Source: Halanaerobiaceae bacterium
Lineage (GTDB): Bacteria; Bacillota_F; Halanaerobiia; Halanaerobiales; CSSED10-376
Direction of reading: 5' to 3'
Assembly (NCBI GenBank): GCA_003557445.1
Contig: PWOK01000216.1
Coordinates: 1 to 13,643, forward strand
DNA length: 13,643 nucleotides
The notes under the pieces were generated by a model. That model was given only the letters and a program-made list of their open reading frames with translations. It was not told the DNA's origin and ran no database searches. How positions within the stretch are numbered: position 1 is the stretch's first letter; each line of letters opens with the position of its first letter. Below are positions 7,745 through 13,643 of this stretch, piece after piece. Both the position numbers and the translations under genes were made by a program.

Positions 7745-8596
7745 TTATTTAAAATCTTTTGTTAAATTGTTTATTTTTTCTTTATTATATTCCTTATCAA
7801 CCAGGGGAGTTTCCTCAAGTTGTTTAAACTTATCCAGGAAAATATCTTTTTCCTCACGATAAAAAACACCTATAGGAATTTTCGATCCCCATTCCTGTCC
7901 TTTTATGAATGCCTGTTCATAATCATTCTGGTCATATTCTTTATCAAGTTTATAAACCCTTTCTTTATACCACTGAAAGGTATTTATTTTATTAAAAGAA
8001 ACACAGGGCTGAAGAATATCTATTAAAGCATAACCACGGTAATTAAATGCTTCTTTGATTAATTCTTTTAGATGTTCCATTTCTCCAACAAATCCCCGGG
8101 CAACAAATCCTGCCTTCATTCCCAGAGCAAACTGAACGGGTTTAAAAGGTTCACTTGTAACTCCATCAGGTTGTACAGCAGTTTTATTTTTATTTCCGGT
8201 TGTAGGTGAAGCCTGTCCTTTAGTTAAACCATATATTTGATTATCATGTACCAGATGTACAATATCCGGATTTCTTCTGATATTATGAAGTATATGGTTA
8301 CCTCCTTCACCATAAGTACATCCATCACCAGATTCAACAATTACCTTCATTTTATGATTGGCAACTCTCATACCAATGGCTGGAGGTAAAGATCTACCAT
8401 GAAGACCATTAAATCCATTAACATTAATATAATGGGGCATTTTTGCCGCCTGTCCAATACCTGTAAACATTACTACCTCTTCCTGTTTTAGTTCTAAATC
8501 ATTTAAAGCATCCATTAAAGCCTTTCTCAGTGGGAAGTTACCACATCCTGGACACCAGGTTGTTTCTTCAGTGATTTGAATTTGATTATTACTCAT
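7745..8596 (-). CDS. korB: 2-oxoacid:ferredoxin oxidoreductase, beta subunit (KorB-like)
   Basis: The thiamine-diphosphate subunit of an enzyme that oxidatively decarboxylates a 2-oxoacid with CoA and reduces ferredoxin; the acid used (2-oxoglutarate, pyruvate or another) is not certain. The 283 residues show WCPGCG (C15, C18), LHGRSLPPAIG, the ThDP/Mg motif GDG (90-92) through N119, GEGGNH, and NQIYGLTKGQASPT. Two-subunit enzymes of this family normally bind one [4Fe-4S] cluster through four cysteines. Here C15, C18 and C198 (LQPCVSFN) are in place, but the third position is Q49 (TGIGQAAK); the only other cysteine is C93, just after GDG. The ATG shares its A with the alpha-subunit stop (TAATG) and uses the GAGGTG site inside that gene. 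Confidence 0.92.
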   Translation of the reverse strand: MSNNQIQITEETTWCPGCGNFPLRKALMDALNDLELKQEEVVMFTGIGQAAKMPHYINVNGFNGLHGRSLPPAIGMRVANHKMKVIVESGDGCTYGEGGNHILHNIRRNPDIVHLVHDNQIYGLTKGQASPTTGNKNKTAVQPDGVTSEPFKPVQFALGMKAGFVARGFVGEMEHLKELIKEAFNYRGYALIDILQPCVSFNKINTFQWYKERVYKLDKEYDQNDYEQAFIKGQEWGSKIPIGVFYREEKDIFLDKFKQLEETPLVDKEYNKEKINNLTKDFK

Positions 8597-10278
8597 TATT
8601 TAATCACCTCTTTTTTAATTCTTTCAAATATTTCCTGGCCACTAAAAGGTCGTCCACTATATTTTAATATCTGATGATTAATTTCCAGTCCTGTTTCACT
8701 TCTTATTAAACGGGCAAATTGAGCAGTAGAATTATTTTCAATTATTATAGATTCAATATCTCTGGAAGCAAAATCATGTAACTTCTTTTTCGGTAAAGGC
8801 CAGATATCACTAAAGGCAAGAAAACCGGTCTTAATTTCTTCGCTATTTAAATATTTTAGTGCTTCCAGTATAGGTCCTTTTGTTGAGCCCCAGCCAATAA
8901 GTAAATAATCACAATTATTATCTCCAAAAAATTGTGGTTCTTTAAGATCTTCTTTAATTAATTTTTCAAGTTTTTTATTTCTTTTCTCAACCATTTTAAT
9001 TCTGGTTTCAGCATCTTCAATTATATGACCTTTTTGATCATGTTCATCACTATCTACAAGTACTGTTTTATCCTTTAATTGACCGGGATAAGCCCTTGGT
9101 GAAATTCCATTATCATTATTTTCATATCTAAAATAAGGTTTATTTTGATAATCCTGAGAGGAAACTAAATACTGATTTATGTCTACCCCCTCCAGATCAA
9201 CTTCTTTTATATTTCTGGCTGAATCTGCAAGAAATTGATCACTTAATAAAATTACAGGGATTTGGTATTTATCTGCCATCTTAAAGGCTCTTACTGTTTG
9301 ATAAAAGGCATTTTCATGATCAACAGGAGCAATAACCATCAGAGGAAATTCTCCCTGAGCAATATTTATGGTAAATAATAAATCACCCTGTTCGGTCCTG
9401 GTGGGTAAACCTGTAGCAGGTCCAGGACGTTGTACATCAGCAATTACAAGTGGTGTTTCTGTTATTCCAGACAGACCAACTGCTTCAGCCATAAGGGCCA
9501 GCCCTCCACCAGAAGTAGCGGTCATAGCTCTAACTCCACCATATGATGCCCCTAAAGCCATATTGATAGCTGCAATTTCATCTTCAGCCTGTTCAACAAC
9601 AATTCCCAGTTCTTTTTGTTTACCTGCAATATAATTCATAATAGAAGTTGAAGGTGACATGGGATAGGCTGTATAAAATTTAAGTCCTGCGGTTAATGCT
9701 CCCAGTCCAACAGCTTTATTACCATCCAGGTATATATCATTTTGTTTTTTACCTTCAGGTACTGAAAACCTGGTATCAGCTTTCTGATAACCTTTTTTAA
9801 GTAACTTAAAATTATCATTAATTATTTTTTCTTTTCCGGAAAAATATTCTTTTATTATATTTTCACTCTCTTCTAATTTTAACCCTAAAACCTTCAAAAC
9901 TGCTCCAGCATATACAGTATTTAAAGCTTTTTTGTTAATCTCAGAAGCAATTTTAGATGCAGGGAGGTATAACAGGTTTTTTTCTGTATCAAGATCCTGA
10001 TCAACAATTATAACTCCATCATCAGCCAGATTGTCTTTATGTATTTCTACTGTTTCTGGATTTAGAGCAACCAGTATATCAATTTTATCTACAGGTCCAC
10101 TAATTTCATCAGTACCAAACCTTATTTTTATAAAATTATGACCTCCCCTGATTCTAGACATATAGTCTTTAGAACTAAAAATATTGTAACCCATTCTAAA
10201 CAATGTCTTTCCCAGTATTACAGAAATTGTTTTTAAACCCTGACCGGCTTCTCCTCCAATCAAAATGTTTTTATTCAT
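8596..10278 (-). CDS. korA: 2-oxoacid:ferredoxin oxidoreductase, fused gamma-alpha subunit (KorA-like)
   Basis: Partner of the beta subunit downstream. The 560 residues contain an N-terminal gamma domain (about 1-170; GGEAGQGLKT at about 7-16, SKDYMSRIRGGHNF), then the alpha pyrimidine-binding domain (about 185-370; FYTAYPMSPSTS near 200-210, the conserved glutamate region EQAEDE near 227-232, ATSGGGLALM, QRPGPATGLPTRTEQGD), and a C-terminal transketolase-like domain II (about 450-550; LIGWGSTKGPI). A YPITPST-type motif is the hallmark of this family; here it reads YPMSPST. There is no ferredoxin-like domain, so electrons must leave through the beta-subunit cluster to a separate ferredoxin. 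AAGGGG precedes the ATG by 7 nt, and a strong promoter lies about 45-75 nt upstream. Substrate identity is unresolved. Confidence 0.93.
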   Translation of the reverse strand: MNKNILIGGEAGQGLKTISVILGKTLFRMGYNIFSSKDYMSRIRGGHNFIKIRFGTDEISGPVDKIDILVALNPETVEIHKDNLADDGVIIVDQDLDTEKNLLYLPASKIASEINKKALNTVYAGAVLKVLGLKLEESENIIKEYFSGKEKIINDNFKLLKKGYQKADTRFSVPEGKKQNDIYLDGNKAVGLGALTAGLKFYTAYPMSPSTSIMNYIAGKQKELGIVVEQAEDEIAAINMALGASYGGVRAMTATSGGGLALMAEAVGLSGITETPLVIADVQRPGPATGLPTRTEQGDLLFTINIAQGEFPLMVIAPVDHENAFYQTVRAFKMADKYQIPVILLSDQFLADSARNIKEVDLEGVDINQYLVSSQDYQNKPYFRYENNDNGISPRAYPGQLKDKTVLVDSDEHDQKGHIIEDAETRIKMVEKRNKKLEKLIKEDLKEPQFFGDNNCDYLLIGWGSTKGPILEALKYLNSEEIKTGFLAFSDIWPLPKKKLHDFASRDIESIIIENNSTAQFARLIRSETGLEINHQILKYSGRPFSGQEIFERIKKEVIK

Positions 10279-10322
10279 TTTTAACCCCTTTTCTAAGAAA
10301 TTAGTTGAGAATAATTACTATT

Positions 10323-10351
10323 ATAATAATAGATTTTGTAGTTTTTGTCAA
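10323..10351 (-). promoter_or_regulatory. Sigma-A-type promoter of korAB
   Basis: On the minus strand a perfect TTGACA (10346-10351) is followed after 17 nt by TATTAT (10323-10328). An overlapping TATAAT at 10320-10325 would need a 20-nt spacer. Transcription would start near 10315, giving a leader of about 37 nt before korA. Confidence 0.78.
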
Positions 10352-10378
10352 GTTTCATAATATTCACATGGTTTTATC

Positions 10379-10418
10379 AAAAAAAAATCCAGTCTCCGGG
10401 CACACCGGAAAACTGGAT
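10379..10418 (-). terminator. Rho-independent terminator upstream of the korAB promoter
   Basis: Read on the minus strand, ATCCAGT (10412-10418) pairs with ACTGGAT (10387-10393), with an inner CCGG/CCGG stem and a 5-nt loop, followed by nine T's (10379-10387). This is a strong terminator. It probably ends the ktrA-ktrB-nitroreductase transcript with an unusually long 3' region of about 170 nt. Alternatively it ends a separate small RNA, or is the terminator half of a leader controlling korAB. Confidence 0.85.
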
Positions 10419-10439
10419 CAAAAAATACTAAGGGGAATA

Positions 10440-10517
10440 ATTGCCCATTTAGGGCTTTCAGCTGGTAGCAGGGAGAACCAGCTTCTTATTCTATTAAAAG
10501 AGGTGACTTACCTCTTT
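10440..10517 (-). other. Cluster of stem-loops in the 315-bp gene-free region, possible small RNA or 3' UTR structure
   Basis: Between the nitroreductase stop and the terminator at 10379-10418 there are three further helices: an 8-bp hairpin (10497-10504 with 10510-10517), a 7-bp AGCTGGT/ACCAGCT hairpin (10460-10466 with 10477-10483), and a 4-bp GCCC/GGGC hairpin (10443-10446 with 10452-10455). This stretch is visibly richer in G and C than its surroundings, as structured RNA tends to be in AT-rich genomes. It does not match any riboswitch or housekeeping RNA consensus I can recall. The first hairpin has only a short T run on either strand, so it is a weak terminator at best. I see nothing in 10518-10593, which is plain A/T-rich sequence. 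Confidence 0.45.
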
Positions 10518-10593
10518 ACATATAAAACTATACCATATGATTATTAAATAATCTTTAGAATTAGATTAAATTTTGATTAAAATTTCTTTATTA

Positions 10594-11388
10594 TTATATT
10601 TTTTTAAAAGAGGCCACAAAAGGTGGTTTCATAAACTCCCATTCTCCCCTGACACCTTCATGGGAAGCACCAACTTCCAGATGAAGCATGGCAATCCCAC
10701 AGTCCAATCTTTTAGGAATATTTCTATAAGGATCAATTTCATCTATTGATACAGTGATGGAATCATCTTCAACTTCAAATCTCCATGGTTGCTTATTTAA
10801 AGCAGAAGGGGCAAGTCTAGCACATTTAATAGCAGTTTTAATCCACTGAGGCCAGTCTTCTTTAAAACCACCTGAACAAATTTTATCAAGTTTTTTTCTT
10901 TTATGACTGGAAATAATTTTAGACATAATGATTTCTTCTAAAGATTTATTTTCTTCACTATAACCAACAGGTGTTACTGCAGCTATTTTTTCACTTTTCT
11001 TTAAATCAACATATTTTTTAACTATTTCTGGTTTATATGTTCCTGCAACCCAGCAGGTTCCTAACCCTAACGAAGTTGCTTCCAGAATAAAAGCCTCTCC
11101 TGTATAACCGATTTTTTCTTTAACATTTTCATCATCTATATCAGCAATAAATACCGCATAGGTTTTAGCACCTTTAATTTTACCTATTTTACCGATAATA
11201 CCCTTGAATATATAATCTGAATCATTAACCAGAACTATTCTTGTTGATTTAAAAACATTATTTAACTGCTCAATAAAAGAATTTAAATAATTGATAAGTT
11301 TTTTGTCAACCTGTTTACGCAAATATCTTCTTCTTGATTTACGGTTATTAATTGCCCTGTACCATTTTTTTTCATTGATTATATGCAT
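10594..11388 (-). CDS. Nitroreductase-family protein (PF14512-like putative FMN enzyme)
   Basis: A probable cytosolic flavin enzyme of the nitroreductase superfamily, of the type annotated as putative TM nitroreductase; the natural substrate is unknown. Visible landmarks are the basic N-terminal segment NRKSRRRYL, GEAFILEATSLGLGTCWVAG in the middle, and APSALNKQPWRF at about residues 190-201, which matches the N-x-QPW FMN-contact region. The C-terminal part DCGIAMLHLEVGA also fits. An in-frame ATG at 11403 is rejected because the GGAGGA ribosome binding site (11396-11401) lies downstream of it. The ATG at 11388 has 7 nt spacing and gives 264 residues beginning MHIINEKKW. It follows ktrB by 26 nt on the same strand with no hairpin between, so it is the third gene of that operon. 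Confidence 0.87.
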   Translation of the reverse strand: MHIINEKKWYRAINNRKSRRRYLRKQVDKKLINYLNSFIEQLNNVFKSTRIVLVNDSDYIFKGIIGKIGKIKGAKTYAVFIADIDDENVKEKIGYTGEAFILEATSLGLGTCWVAGTYKPEIVKKYVDLKKSEKIAAVTPVGYSEENKSLEEIIMSKIISSHKRKKLDKICSGGFKEDWPQWIKTAIKCARLAPSALNKQPWRFEVEDDSITVSIDEIDPYRNIPKRLDCGIAMLHLEVGASHEGVRGEWEFMKPPFVASFKKI

Positions 11389-11395
11389 TCTTTTA

Positions 11396-11401
11396 TCCTC
11401 C
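11396..11401 (-). promoter_or_regulatory. Ribosome binding site that sets the nitroreductase start
   Basis: GGAGGA on the minus strand lies 7 nt before the ATG at 11388. It overlaps the codons just after the alternative ATG at 11403, so that upstream ATG cannot use it. Confidence 0.85.
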
Positions 11402-11414
11402 ATAAATAAAACTA

Positions 11415-12755
11415 TTAACCAACCATTACTTTTTCACTGGGATAATGATATTTACCTTTAATTTCTCTTTCAGCAAAAGCTGCAGCTATTGTTAGAGGAC
11501 CTACCCTGCCGGCAAACATGGTAATTGTAATAATAATCCTGCCAATCATCGATAATTCAGAAGTTATACCAGCTGATAAACCTACAGTACCAAAAGCAGA
11601 AACAGTTTCAAAAAAAACAGACATAAATTCAGCATCTTCAGTAACTGATAATATTATAGTGGCAGAGATAATGAGAGCAGCTGCCAGCATTGCAATACAT
11701 AAAGCCTTTGTAACAATATTTTTTTCCAGACGCCTTTCAAAAATCTCCAGATCATTTTTTCCTCTTATCATATTTACAAGAGTAATTAACATAACACCAA
11801 AAGTAGTTGTTTTAATACCTCCACCTGTTGAGCCAGGGGAAGCACCGATAAACATTAATATAATTATAAAAAACATTGTTGAATGTCTTAAATTTCCGGT
11901 TGGTACAGTATTAAATCCTGCTGTACGAGGAGTGACAGATAGAAAAAATGAAGCAATTGTTGTTTCTCCAGGTGTTAGTTCTCCCATAGTTTGATTATTA
12001 TTATATTCTAGAGCAAAAATAACAATAAAACCAATTATAAGTAAAACTATAGTAACCATTATAACTATTTTACTATGTAAACTTAAATGTTTAAAACCTC
12101 TTCCATTATATAATTCTACTAAAACTCCGAATCCAAGTCCTCCAAGTATTATTAAGGCAATAACAATAAAATTAATACTAAAATCACCAGTGAAATTTTC
12201 CAGACTATTGCCAAAAATATCAAAACCAGCATTATTAAAAGCTGAAATAGCATGAAAAATAGATAAATAAATACTTTCCAGAAAATCATAATCTCTAATA
12301 AGTCTTAAAAACATTAATAAGGCACCTGTAGCCTGAATAATCAAAGTAAATCCAAGTACATATCTGACAAGTCGAACAACTCCTGATATTTTAAACTGAT
12401 TCAAATCTTCCTGAATAATAAGTCTTCTTTTGAGGCCAATTTTTTTACCTAAAATAAAAGCCACCATTGTTGACATTGTCATCAAACCAAGACCACCAAT
12501 CTGTATTAAAACTAAAATAACAATCTGTCCAAAAACTGTAAAAGCAGTACTGGTGTTAACAACAATTAAACCAGTAACACAGGTGGCAGAAGTTGCTGTA
12601 AATAAAGCATCTATAATATTAAGCCCTGTCCTTCCAGGAGTGGAGATTGGTAACATTAACAAAATAGTTCCAATTATGATTACAGTAAAATAACCCAGAG
12701 CCAGAAACTGGGCAGGGGTTAATTCATTCCATTGTTTTACTTTGTTTAAAACCAA
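11415..12755 (-). CDS. ktrB: K+ uptake pore subunit, KtrB/TrkH family
   Basis: Membrane subunit of a K+ (probably Na+-assisted) uptake system, gated by the cytosolic KtrA ring. The 446 residues form four M1-P-M2 repeats. The selectivity-filter glycines are all present: G62 (TCVTGL), G177 (FNNAGFD), G280 (TPRTAGFN) and G392 (FGTVGLS), with spacings of 115, 103 and 112, close to those of known KtrB proteins. GASPGSTGGGIKTTT is the glycine-rich broken helix M2 of the third repeat, which acts as the gate. The length and single-filter glycines fit KtrB rather than the longer TrkH. Translation starts at TTG: AGGAGGAAGG lies about 7 nt upstream and no in-frame ATG is nearby. It follows ktrA by 15 nt. 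Confidence 0.93.
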   Translation of the reverse strand: MVLNKVKQWNELTPAQFLALGYFTVIIIGTILLMLPISTPGRTGLNIIDALFTATSATCVTGLIVVNTSTAFTVFGQIVILVLIQIGGLGLMTMSTMVAFILGKKIGLKRRLIIQEDLNQFKISGVVRLVRYVLGFTLIIQATGALLMFLRLIRDYDFLESIYLSIFHAISAFNNAGFDIFGNSLENFTGDFSINFIVIALIILGGLGFGVLVELYNGRGFKHLSLHSKIVIMVTIVLLIIGFIVIFALEYNNNQTMGELTPGETTIASFFLSVTPRTAGFNTVPTGNLRHSTMFFIIILMFIGASPGSTGGGIKTTTFGVMLITLVNMIRGKNDLEIFERRLEKNIVTKALCIAMLAAALIISATIILSVTEDAEFMSVFFETVSAFGTVGLSAGITSELSMIGRIIITITMFAGRVGPLTIAAAFAEREIKGKYHYPSEKVMVG

Positions 12756-12770
12756 TGACCTTCCTCCTAT

Positions 12771-13418
12771 TTAAAAGTTTTCAACTTTCTCTAAATTATC
12801 ATTTTTACCCATAACTATTAAAATATCATCTTCCAGTATTTTATCTTCTGCCCCAGGACTCATATTTAAATGTTCTCCCCTTTTTATAGCCATAACATTT
12901 ACATCAAATTTTGTTCTTAATTCTAGTTCACCCAGTGATTTTCCAACCATATTGGAAGTTGCTATTATTTCTACCACACTATAATCAGGTGCAAATTCTA
13001 TATAATCAAGAACATTGGTTGAAACAAGATTATGTGCAATGCGTTCACCCATATCTCTTTCCGGGTAAACTACTCTATCAGCACCAACTTTAGTTAATAC
13101 CTTTCCATGTAAATCATCCTGTGCTTTTACAACTACATAGGGAATATCCATCTCTTTTAAAAGTAAAGTTGTAAGGATACTTGATCTTATATTATCACCT
13201 ATACTGACAACTGCAACATCAAAATTTCTAACACCAAGTGTATTTAAAGCATCTTCATCAGTTGAATCAGCTTCAACTGCATGAGTAACTTCATCTACAA
13301 TATTTTCTACTCTGTCTGGATCGATATCTATAGCCAGAACATTATGACCATTATTGCTTAAACTTCTGGCAACACTTGACCCAAAACGACCAAGACCAAT
13401 TACCACAAACTGTTTCAT
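12771..13418 (-). CDS. ktrA: K+ uptake regulatory subunit, KtrA (RCK_N-RCK_C)
   Basis: Cytosolic nucleotide-binding subunit that forms the gating ring under KtrB. The 215 residues hold an RCK_N Rossmann domain with GLGRFGSSVA (8-17) and the ribose-binding acid D31 (AIDID), and an RCK_C domain from about residue 135 (DYSVVEIIATSNMVGKSLGEL... to ILIVMGKND). One RCK pair and a length near 220 fit KtrA rather than the duplicated TrkA. In several Firmicutes the RCK_C domain binds c-di-AMP, which inhibits uptake; whether that applies here cannot be read directly. A GGGAGGA site precedes the ATG. It is the first gene of the operon, behind the promoter at 13483-13511. Confidence 0.94.
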   Translation of the reverse strand: MKQFVVIGLGRFGSSVARSLSNNGHNVLAIDIDPDRVENIVDEVTHAVEADSTDEDALNTLGVRNFDVAVVSIGDNIRSSILTTLLLKEMDIPYVVVKAQDDLHGKVLTKVGADRVVYPERDMGERIAHNLVSTNVLDYIEFAPDYSVVEIIATSNMVGKSLGELELRTKFDVNVMAIKRGEHLNMSPGAEDKILEDDILIVMGKNDNLEKVENF

Positions 13419-13482
13419 ATTAAATCCTCCCTGAAAAAAGCTGTATTTAAACCAGAATTATCTTACAGTTATTTAATATTTA

Positions 13483-13511
13483 ATTATAGCATGAATTTTT
13501 TATATATTCAA
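13483..13511 (-). promoter_or_regulatory. Promoter of the ktrA-ktrB-nitroreductase operon
   Basis: On the minus strand TTGAAT (13506-13511), a 17-nt spacer and a perfect TATAAT (13483-13488) with an extended TGC just before the -10. Transcription would start near 13476, leaving a leader of about 58 nt. The leader has only a weak CTGTA/TACAG pairing (13441-13445 with 13464-13468) and is too short for a c-di-AMP riboswitch. Confidence 0.8.
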
Positions 13512-13524
13512 TTAGATTTTCAAT

Positions 13525-13643
13525 TTAAAATTTAGAAGGGCTTTTTTCTATATCTTTTGCTTTTTCGTTAAATCCTTCACCACCAGATTTATTTTTAGAT
13601 TTACGTAACATAAGAACTGAAGTATCAGCTTCTTCAGCAACAA
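13525..13643 (-). CDS. C-terminal fragment of a protein, possibly ending in a UspA-like domain
   Basis: An open minus-strand frame enters from the right edge and stops at 13525-13527 after 38 visible codons. It reads VAEEADTSVLMLRKSK, then a hydrophilic Lys/Gly/Ser-rich tail. The first part resembles the end of universal-stress-protein domains (a helix, then a PVLVVR-like last strand), which occur alone or at the C-terminus of permeases. With so little sequence this is a weak guess. The stop lies just upstream of the ktrA promoter, with no intrinsic terminator between. Confidence 0.55.
   Translation of the reverse strand, partial: VAEEADTSVLMLRKSKNKSGGEGFNEKAKDIEKSPSKF

Noticed and set aside
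10379..10517. Known riboswitch, T-box, 6S RNA or SRP RNA
   Set aside because: None of the conserved cores I can recall (such as TGGTACCGCG of T-boxes or the SRP GGAA/AGCAGCC loops) is present; kept only as an unassigned structured region.
10305..10547. 80-codon plus-strand open frame in the gene-free region
   Set aside because: No plausible ribosome binding site; it runs through the korA promoter and the terminator hairpin, and the peptide has no recognisable features.
11518..11994. 158-codon plus-strand open frame antisense to ktrB
   Set aside because: It lies wholly inside a gene with all its functional residues conserved; such antisense frames are common opposite membrane-protein genes, and its Ile/Val/Pro-rich composition reflects the opposite strand.
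13419..13524. c-di-AMP (ydaO-type) riboswitch ahead of ktrA
   Set aside because: The leader from the mapped promoter is only about 58 nt and lacks the long GC-rich pseudo-repeat core of that riboswitch.
1..13643. CRISPR array, tRNA, rRNA, transposase or phage genes
   Set aside because: No regularly spaced repeats, no tRNA- or rRNA-like GC-rich stretches and no integrase or transposase motifs were seen on either strand.

Overview
The window looks like a chromosomal piece of a low-GC, anaerobic, Firmicutes-type bacterium. It is strongly AT-rich, most genes have strong GGAGG or AAGGGG ribosome binding sites, and the gene content fits: a ferredoxin-dependent 2-oxoacid oxidoreductase, KtrAB-type potassium uptake, a methyl-accepting chemotaxis protein and a Mn/Fe ABC importer. 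A halophilic or fermentative lineage such as Halanaerobiales would fit, but this is an inference from gene content and composition; no marker gene is present to fix it. There are no rRNA or tRNA genes, insertion sequences, phage genes or CRISPR arrays.

Layout. 1-3848 (all minus): a chemotaxis receptor is followed 23 nt downstream by a DUF389 membrane protein, then by a HAD-family phosphatase that leaves the left edge without its C-terminus. 3849-4041 is a divergent intergenic region. 4042-6596 (plus): a tightly packed metal importer (binding protein, ATPase, permease), assigned to Mn2+/Fe2+ rather than Zn2+ from the ligand set of the binding protein and from SitB/YfeB-like motifs in the ATPase. 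Its last codons overlap, tail to tail, a lipoprotein gene on the minus strand (6573-7556). 7745-10278 (minus): the two subunits of a 2-oxoacid:ferredoxin oxidoreductase, with start and stop overlapping as TAATG, a good sigma-A-type promoter upstream and a clear intrinsic terminator downstream. 10279-10593 is the only long gene-free stretch; it holds that promoter plus a series of stem-loops ending in a strong minus-strand terminator. 10594-13418 (minus): a three-gene operon ktrA-ktrB-nitroreductase with a strong promoter at 13483-13511. At the right edge is the C-terminal tail of another minus-strand gene that resembles the end of a UspA domain.

How the genes relate. KtrA (cytosolic RCK gating ring) and KtrB (membrane pore) form a K+ uptake system. 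The binding protein, ATPase and permease form one ABC importer. The two oxidoreductase subunits form one enzyme that passes electrons to ferredoxin.

I do not see a wholly new multi-gene system. The best leads are (1) the oxidoreductase beta subunit, which has Gln where the third [4Fe-4S] cysteine is expected; (2) the structured non-coding stretch upstream of the oxidoreductase operon; (3) a lipoprotein with a conserved-looking C-terminal domain I cannot name firmly; and (4) a metal-binding protein with no lipobox cysteine. Three start sites were set from ribosome binding sites: 4042 rather than 4036, 11388 rather than 11403, and a TTG start at 12755.
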